Shown here in pieces: positions 58,405-64,000 of a stretch of 64,000 bases of DNA; position 1 is the first letter of the stretch, and every line of letters starts with the position of its first letter. This DNA is from Mauremys mutica (lineage: Eukaryota > Chordata > Testudines > Geoemydidae). The stretch is taken from assembly GCF_020497125.1 (NCBI RefSeq), contig NC_059075.1:58733321-58797320 (forward strand), written 5' to 3'. A program made the position numbers and the translations under genes. The notes under the pieces are model-generated. The model saw only the letters and a list, made by a program, of their open reading frames with translations, made no database searches and was not told the origin of the DNA.

Positions 58405-59530
58405 CTGCCAGCTATGGTACCTGTGGCCCTGCTTCACTGGAAAGCCTCCCATTAATTTAAATAGAATTTGAATCAAGCGCTATTGTCTTTTATCATTGCT
58501 TAGAGTGGCTTATTTCAGATAGAGGAAAAATAAGTGAAAATTTTTATACAGGTGAAATTGTGAGCTTGGGTTTCTTTTATATAGTTCTTGAAAATATTTA
58601 GTCATTACAATTACTGAGAAAGCGAGTAGAATGTATAAACAGCTGAATATTAGAGAGGGTCCTTGTGTCATTTTATATTTTTTCTACAACCTTTGAGTTG
58701 TTTCTATTTTAAAAGTAGACTGTTAAAGATCCTTTTCTTCTAAATACTGGTACTTCATGGAATATGTTTTTTTTTAATTAGATATTCTCTATTCAAAACC
58801 AATTTTGCATTTACATTAAAGGCCAGATTCTGCCATCCTTACTTAGAGTGAGCAGTACCTTATTCCTCAAGTAGTTCTAACAATTTCTGTGGAACTAGAT
58901 CTAGAGAAAAACACTGCTGAAACAGAGTAAAGGTAACAACTTCAGGCAGATTTCTGATAAGGGCATTTAAGCAGTAGAAATACCCCTGGGCCAACTTTTG
59001 GCTGCCCGTTGTGCATGGTTGTCCATTAGGGCCTGGGTTCTGCAAACATGTAACACACAAGTGAGTTTGCACATGTAAGTAGCCCTGCAGAGCTGTGTGT
59101 GTAGAGTCAGGGCCTAGAAAACCTGAAGGCACAAGATGAGCAGAGAGTGGATTTTTTTTTTGCTGTGATTCTGGCTCCCCACAAAGTCTGTGGAATGGCC
59201 ACTTTTCAGGACTATTGTGATAGTGTTTACAGATGAATATTCCAGGGCATGGCCTGGAGGTCAGTCTACATGTTTGGGCACACAGGGTCTGTGAGCTGGC
59301 AATGGGAACAATGCACCCAACCCTGCATAGATTATTTATGTGGAACTTTGAACATTTGTTTTTAAATCTACCATTCCATTAGCGAGTTTCTTTTTAAAAG
59401 CAGAGCAAGAACCACATTTATTCTTAGGCTTAGAGTAACACAATGTCTTCCTGAGCTCTCTGTGTTGGCTCTACAGCACTAATTAACTGCTGAACCAATA
59501 TAGAACAGTGCAGCTATTACTGGCAATGCT
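58405..59530. other. Unannotated stretch
   Basis: A small MITE fragment (AAGGCCAGATTCTGCCATCC) lies at 58819-58860. Otherwise nothing. Confidence 0.4.
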
Positions 59531-59533
59531 GGA

Positions 59534-59558
59534 AGAGAGAGAGAGAGAGAGAGAGAGA
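59534..59558. repeat. (GA)n microsatellite
   Basis: Twelve GA units directly before the left end of the TIR element. Confidence 0.9.
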
Positions 59559-59564
59559 AAGATA

Positions 59565-60188
59565 GGGCTAGATTCACAAAGGGCCTTTGGCACTATAGGC
59601 ACCTAAATCCCAGAATCATGTCCCGTTAGGATACACACAACCCCTGCTCAGCTTCCCCCAAATCCTTTAAGGTATCTAAACTCACTTGGCACCTAAATTT
59701 TTGTAGTAAAAGTTCCTTAGGTACCTGTGTGTCAGCCCCAAGCCAGATGTCTGGATGCCTAAGCCCCAGAGCAATTCACAACCCAGGAGAAGATAAGTAT
59801 TCCTCTGCCTAAGTAGCTGGTAGGGACTGACCCAGTAAGTGTGCTGAGAGCTCGCCTACCAGATCAGGCCCTTATAGGCAAGCTTACATATGTTGGGAGG
59901 AGGGGCCTGGGATGGGCAGAGGAGGAGGAAGACCTCCGCCATCCACATCTAAGTTCTAGCACAGTAGTATCTGGGAGGTGGGAGACCCAGAATCCAGTCT
60001 CTCTGCTTCAATGAATTTTTTTAATTGTTTATCCACAATGGACCACCTTAAGCCTAAACTGCCTGAGTCCAGGAGAAAGTTTCTCATCTGTGGATTGCTA
60101 ACCAGACATAGGCACCTCACTGGTGCCCAGACTCAGGTGCCTATTTCCAAAAGCATCACCACACCTACTTTCTTTGTGAAGCTAGCCC
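59565..60188. mobile_element. TIR element of the GGGCTAGATTCACAAAGG family, 624 bp
   Basis: The left end GGGCTAGATTCACAAAGGGC faces the right end TTTGTGAAGCTAGCCC. The body repeats TAGGCACCTAAA and CTCAGGTGCCTA boxes. It matches the split element at 8151-11393 end to end but lacks most of the tRNA-like modules, so it may be an internal deletion form. No target duplication found. Confidence 0.7.
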
Positions 60189-60189
60189 A

Positions 60190-61945
60190 TGTTGTAATCA
60201 CAAGATAAAAAATCCATAAGATATTGTTAAACAAAGCCATCTTCATTAACCATCAACTGTACTCAAAGAAAATGGGAGAATAATCAAAGCGTGACAAATA
60301 AAAAAGTAATTAAAGAAAAATATGTTCATGCTTCTAAATAACTGAAGAATAGGGACCATTATAAAGTGCAGAAGACTCTTGAAAGTTAAGAGGAACTTTT
60401 GCACAATATAAGCAAGTATATATAAAGAATTTAAAACATCATAGAAAGGGAAAGGTGAACAATGATGAAGAGATCTACAAAGTGGTTATAAAGCAATATA
60501 TGAATATACATCAGGAACACTGCAAGTGGCTTATGAGAGATGCTTACATTTCCCTTATTTTCCTTGGCCAACTGGACTTGAATCAGTTTGAATTGTTCAG
60601 ATATTCCTGATAGTGTCATGAATTTCTACAAGATTCAATTGATAATAACTACATAGCTGTGTGATCTTCTTGGGCCCAGAAATCAGCTGGAAGTCTCATG
60701 AGGACCAGCTCTCTGAAGAGATTTGCATCATTATTGTATTTGCTTCTGGGAGAAAAAACACTCCTTATAGAAGAGACCTAGAGATTTTTTTAAAATGCAA
60801 AACAACCACCTTTCTGTAGCTTTTTTTAAGCCAAACTACAAAACTCTCAGATATAATTGTCCATTGAATTCTCTAGACATAATTTGCCATTCAGTTCTTT
60901 AGACCCTAAAACCAATTTCTTCAAAACCTTTTTGGTTTCATCCCTATTGAATACTATAGGACATTTCCATAAATGAGGAAACTGAGATATGCAGGAAAAT
61001 GGAGTAAAAAAAAAAAGAATAACCTTATGTCTCTAAAAGTTATGGGCTCAGAACTGGTATGAGCTTGAGGTGAAAGTCTGAGTTGGTTCTTAATTTGCCC
61101 ATCACCATTTTACACCCTACTAGCTGCATGAAAATTTCCCCCACCGCTTGTTTACTGCAGAGTTAGCAGTAGCTCTGTAACTTACACAGTGAAGCGAGAT
61201 GTTTCTAATCAATTCTTGGTAGCCTTTGGTTTAGGGAGATTTGGAAATGATGCACTTTTTCACTCTGGTACACTGACACAATGCGCCCCGTAGCCATGAT
61301 TTAATGTTTAATTTAGATTTGACAAAACAGATGATTGGACTGTAGCATTCTCCAGACCTGGACACAGTGGAAATGGAAGAGTGAACTAAGTTCAATTTAT
61401 GGGTTAATATTTTTATGTATTTTTCAAAAGATTACAATTTCTAAGTTATAGAAGAATGTCCCCATTTGGGAAAAAAAATTTAGTAACAGAGAAAGAGCTT
61501 TTGATATTTCAGCCTACTATTCATTGTCAGTTTAGTTTTTCAAGTGAATTTTGTTGTCCATTAAAAAGGTTGCTAGATGAGAAGACTGGAGACTCAAAGG
61601 CCCATCCACAGATCATGGGGCTCCCCAGGTGGCTCAGGGCCATATATGCAGAGGTCCTTTGCATCCAAATGAACTCCTTAAGAGTGTCCCTCTTAACTGT
61701 GGTCCCCAGCAAGGATAAGGCTCCACACAAAAACTTAACACAGCTTCTGGTGGTATTACTGTCCTCTTCAGTTCATGCTGGGTAATGGATGTGTACATGG
61801 CTAGCCCACATTTCCTGTGGTCTCCCTATTTATGGATTGCTGCACTAACAGAAAGAATCTTCTCTGGGGTCTGACATAAGGGGAGAAAACCTCCACAAAA
61901 GTGGTTGATTCCTCCTTTCCCCAGGGAGAGAGATCCATCCATAGA
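60190..61945. other. Unannotated stretch
   Basis: Nothing clear; a possible worn MIR piece (AATGAGGAAACTGAGATATG) lies near 60975. Confidence 0.4.
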
Positions 61946-61995
61946 CAAAAAGAACAGGAGTATTTGTGGCACCTTAAAGACTAACAAATTTATTT

Positions 61996-62033
61996 TAGCA
62001 TGAGCTTTCGTGAGCTGCAGCTCACTTCTTCGG
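61996..62033 (-). ncRNA. Hammerhead-like ribozyme motif in PLE
   Basis: On the minus strand: CCGAAGA (62033-62027), one extra A, stem II GTGAGC/GCTCAC closed by TGCA, GAAA (62009-62006), stem III AGC/GCT around TCAT, then A at position 17. Only the U at core position 4 is changed (to C). Position 17 is A, which is allowed. The extra A between core and stem II occurs in both copies of the motif. Hammerheads are known in PLEs; activity here is not shown. Confidence 0.6.
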
Positions 62034-62229
62034 ATGCATAGAATGGAACACAGAGACAGGAGAAATTTATACATACAGAGAACATGAAAAGGTGGAAGTA
62101 TGCATACCAACAGGAAGAGTCTAATCAATTGAGATGAGCTATCGTCAGCAGGAGGAAAAAAACTTTTTGAAGTGATAATTAAGATGGCCCATAGAAGGTG
62201 TGAGGAGAACTTAACATAGGGAAATAGAT

Positions 62230-62508
62230 TCAATTAGTGTAATGACCCAACCATTCCCAGTCTCTGTTTAGGCCACAGTTAATTGTGTCTAGTTTGCATA
62301 TTAATTCAAGTTCAGCAGTTTCTCTTTGAAGTCTGTTTTTGAAGTTTTTTTGTTGCAAAATTGCCACCTTCAAGTCTGTCACTGAGTGGTTAGAGAGGTT
62401 GAAGTGTTCTCCCACTGGTTTTTGAATGTTATGATTCCTGATGTCAGATTTGTGTCCATTTATACAGTGTCCCTTTGCATGTGGATCCCAGGGGCATGAT
62501 CTTCTCAC
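62230..62508 (-). pseudogene. PLE endonuclease C-terminal remnant (GIY-YIG module end)
   Basis: The frame holds INGHKSDIRNHN, KPVGEHFNLSNHSVTDLKVA and LQRETAELELICKLDTINCG, the region after the catalytic core of the GIY-YIG nuclease in Penelope-like elements. NWEWL/DWEWL and a stop follow at the usual C-terminus. The GIY and YIG segments themselves and the RT are not seen upstream: the sequence from 62509 on is out of frame or absent. The element is therefore dead, but this stretch of about 80 codons is still open. Confidence 0.72.
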
Positions 62509-62579
62509 TATTCTACAACAATACCATCCACACCAGCAATATAAAAAGGTGGTTAGAACATAGATGTCCCTAACCCTGG

Positions 62580-63820
62580 CAGAGGTGTGTATTTGTGAAT
62601 AGTTAAATGTGAAATGTGGGCAGACTCTATGGTAAATCCATTATTCCACAAAACAATGCATCACAGGCAGTAGCAGTGCAAGCTTGCCCTAGCTACCACA
62701 CCATTGGCCTGACTGAAGCCAATGGAGAGGCTCCCATTGAATCAGGCAGGCCCCTTTTATTTTAACCCAAGTTAGAAGGACCAGCTCTAGGGGTGAAAAG
62801 GTAGTTCACTGTCCAGGCAAATACTGTATTTGTCCTTGCTGAGGCTGAAAAGAATGCAGATTTTATAATATAGACATTTGTGCCTCAAGAACAGGATAGA
62901 GAACAGTAATTTATTTCACTTAGACTACCAAAGAGATTTCAGAAGATAAACATTTTTGGTCACAACTCCTGAATCTCATCTCAGATAATGGGGGGAAAGA
63001 GCTATGCAGAGAACATTCCCAGAATCTGTAGGTTTACTTTCATGGACAAAAATATCTATCTGGGGATTCCAAATCAAAAGCCTTTTCACATATACTCTGT
63101 TGTGCAATATTTGTTTAAAATGTTAGGGTAATGCAGAACATATGTAGAGAGACTACTTACATAACATTTCCCTCTGAGTCTGTGTTCTGTATTGTATGGC
63201 TTCTAGAAATAGCTTAAATTAATCTTAGAGAAAGAGTATATTCATCTTTCAGAGTACAGAATGTACTGGATAGATTACCAAATTCTGCTGCATCATTGTG
63301 TCCTCATCACAGTCCACATCCCATACTAACATGCAACTGATAAAGGGATGAACTTTTTAATATGATTCCCTCACTGGAAAATTCCAACTTTTCTATATCA
63401 TAGAAAATATAAACAATGTAGCATAAAAAAGGGACCTTGGTGATCATAATTCTTTGTTAAAAGACTTATGAGGTCAGTTAAGGCCAAATCAGCTTTTAAA
63501 CTTGAATCTGCAAGTCTCTGTGTGCACATTTTTATGTGCATTTATTTTTATACAATTCACAGATGAGTAAAGACTTATCAATGCAAGAAAGCATCTGCAG
63601 ATCAGGCCCTTCGTTATGATAACATTATGTAAAACAATCTTGTGAACAATTGACAGAGATCAAATCAATAAAACATTTCACTGGTGCTTCTAAATTACGT
63701 TGTAGAGCTCCTTGTTCTTATGTTTTAGTAACATCCAAGTAACTACGTAACTAAGATTTTTTTTTTTACTTCTTTTTCTATTCAGCTCAAGTTCTTATAC
63801 TATGCCTGCTGCCATGGTAT
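62580..63820. other. Unannotated stretch
   Basis: No recognisable feature. Confidence 0.45.
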
Positions 63821-63826
63821 CGGAGC

Positions 63827-64000
63827 TCATAAGAATATAACAACCACCATACTGGGTCAGGCCAAAAGTCCACCTAGCCCAGTATCTTGTCTTCCAACAG
63901 TGGCCAATGCCAGGTGCCCCAGAGGGAATGAACAGAACACGTAAATCACCAAGTGATCCATCCTGTCGCCCGTTCCCAGCTTCTGGCAAACAGAGCTAGG
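63827..64000 (-). mobile_element. CR1 LINE 3' end, continues beyond the window
   Basis: CATAAGAATATAACAACCAC, CATACTGGGTCAGGCCAAAA, CAGTGGCCAATGCCAGGTGC: the complement of the same 3' UTR as at 53180-53310, more diverged. The 5' part lies outside. Confidence 0.88.

Larger units (their letters stand above)
61948..62575 (-). mobile_element. Penelope-like element, 3' part
   Basis: Read on the minus strand: an endonuclease-coding remnant, then an untranslated part, then a hammerhead-like fold at 61996-62033, then AATAAATTTGTTAGTCTTTA, AGGTGCCACAAATACTCC. The right limit near 62575 is estimated. The extreme PLE terminus is missing on the left. Confidence 0.8.

Noticed and set aside
1..64000. CRISPR array, operon structure, ribosome binding sites, plasmid or phage origin
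   Set aside because: No regularly spaced repeats or compact gene order; the repeat content is that of a vertebrate nuclear genome.
1..64000. Endogenous retrovirus
   Set aside because: I found no paired LTRs, primer binding site or retroviral gene remnant.

Overview
This window looks like non-coding nuclear DNA from a turtle, probably a cryptodire. I recognise this from its repeats: a tRNA-headed SINE with a CR1-like tail (tortoise Pol III SINE type), several CR1 LINE 3' ends, MIR/CORE-SINE copies, Penelope-like (PLE) fragments, and many MITEs with PIF/Harbinger, hAT and Tigger-like ends. The taxon is inferred from remembered repeat families; no search was run. I found no host exon, RNA gene or promoter. 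Most short reading frames are chance ORFs in repeats. The real coding remnants are a 5'-truncated CR1 reverse transcriptase (51852-53114), a decayed hAT transposase (20888-21650, minus) and the end of a PLE endonuclease (62230-62508, minus).

Layout. 0-8 kb: a palindromic element, a Tigger-like MITE, old MIRs, an AT-rich element, a GC-rich repeat and a PLE 3' end. 8.15-11.39 kb: a long TIR element split by a 2.2-kb PIF/Harbinger-like insertion with a TAA target duplication. 13-18 kb: a MIR split by a hAT MITE, other MITEs and a G-rich minisatellite. 20-27 kb: a Tigger MITE, the hAT transposase relic, a hAT MITE, a 71-bp PLE insertion, a CR1 split by a MITE, and a second CR1. 28-34 kb: MIR, SINE, a 0.9-kb Tigger-like element and a 170-bp hAT MITE. 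34.3-36.4 kb: a second 2.1-kb Harbinger copy in inverse orientation. 36.4-39.7 kb: nothing recognised. 39.7-44 kb: a CpG-rich hAT element with a very large hairpin, a Harbinger MITE, a tRNA-module element and another hAT MITE. 47-53 kb: three CR1 copies, the last with an open RT frame, and a palindromic PLE insertion. 55-64 kb: MIRs, a Harbinger MITE nested in a MIR, another TIR element, a PLE body with a hammerhead-like fold, and a CR1 3' end running off the window.

The elements do not form a pathway; the window is a layered record of insertions. Target-site duplications read directly from the sequence fix eight insertion boundaries: hAT 8 bp at 13.3, 22.0, 34.0, 39.7 and 43.6 kb, Harbinger 3 bp at 8.3/10.5, 42.0 and 57.8 kb. 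PLE insertions carry 12-14 bp duplications. The most interesting signals are the PLE hammerhead-like motif, whose stem II covaries between two copies, the fold-back 5' ends of short PLE insertions, a TIR element family carrying repeated tRNA-like modules in both orientations, and a hairpin shared by two otherwise different Harbinger MITEs.
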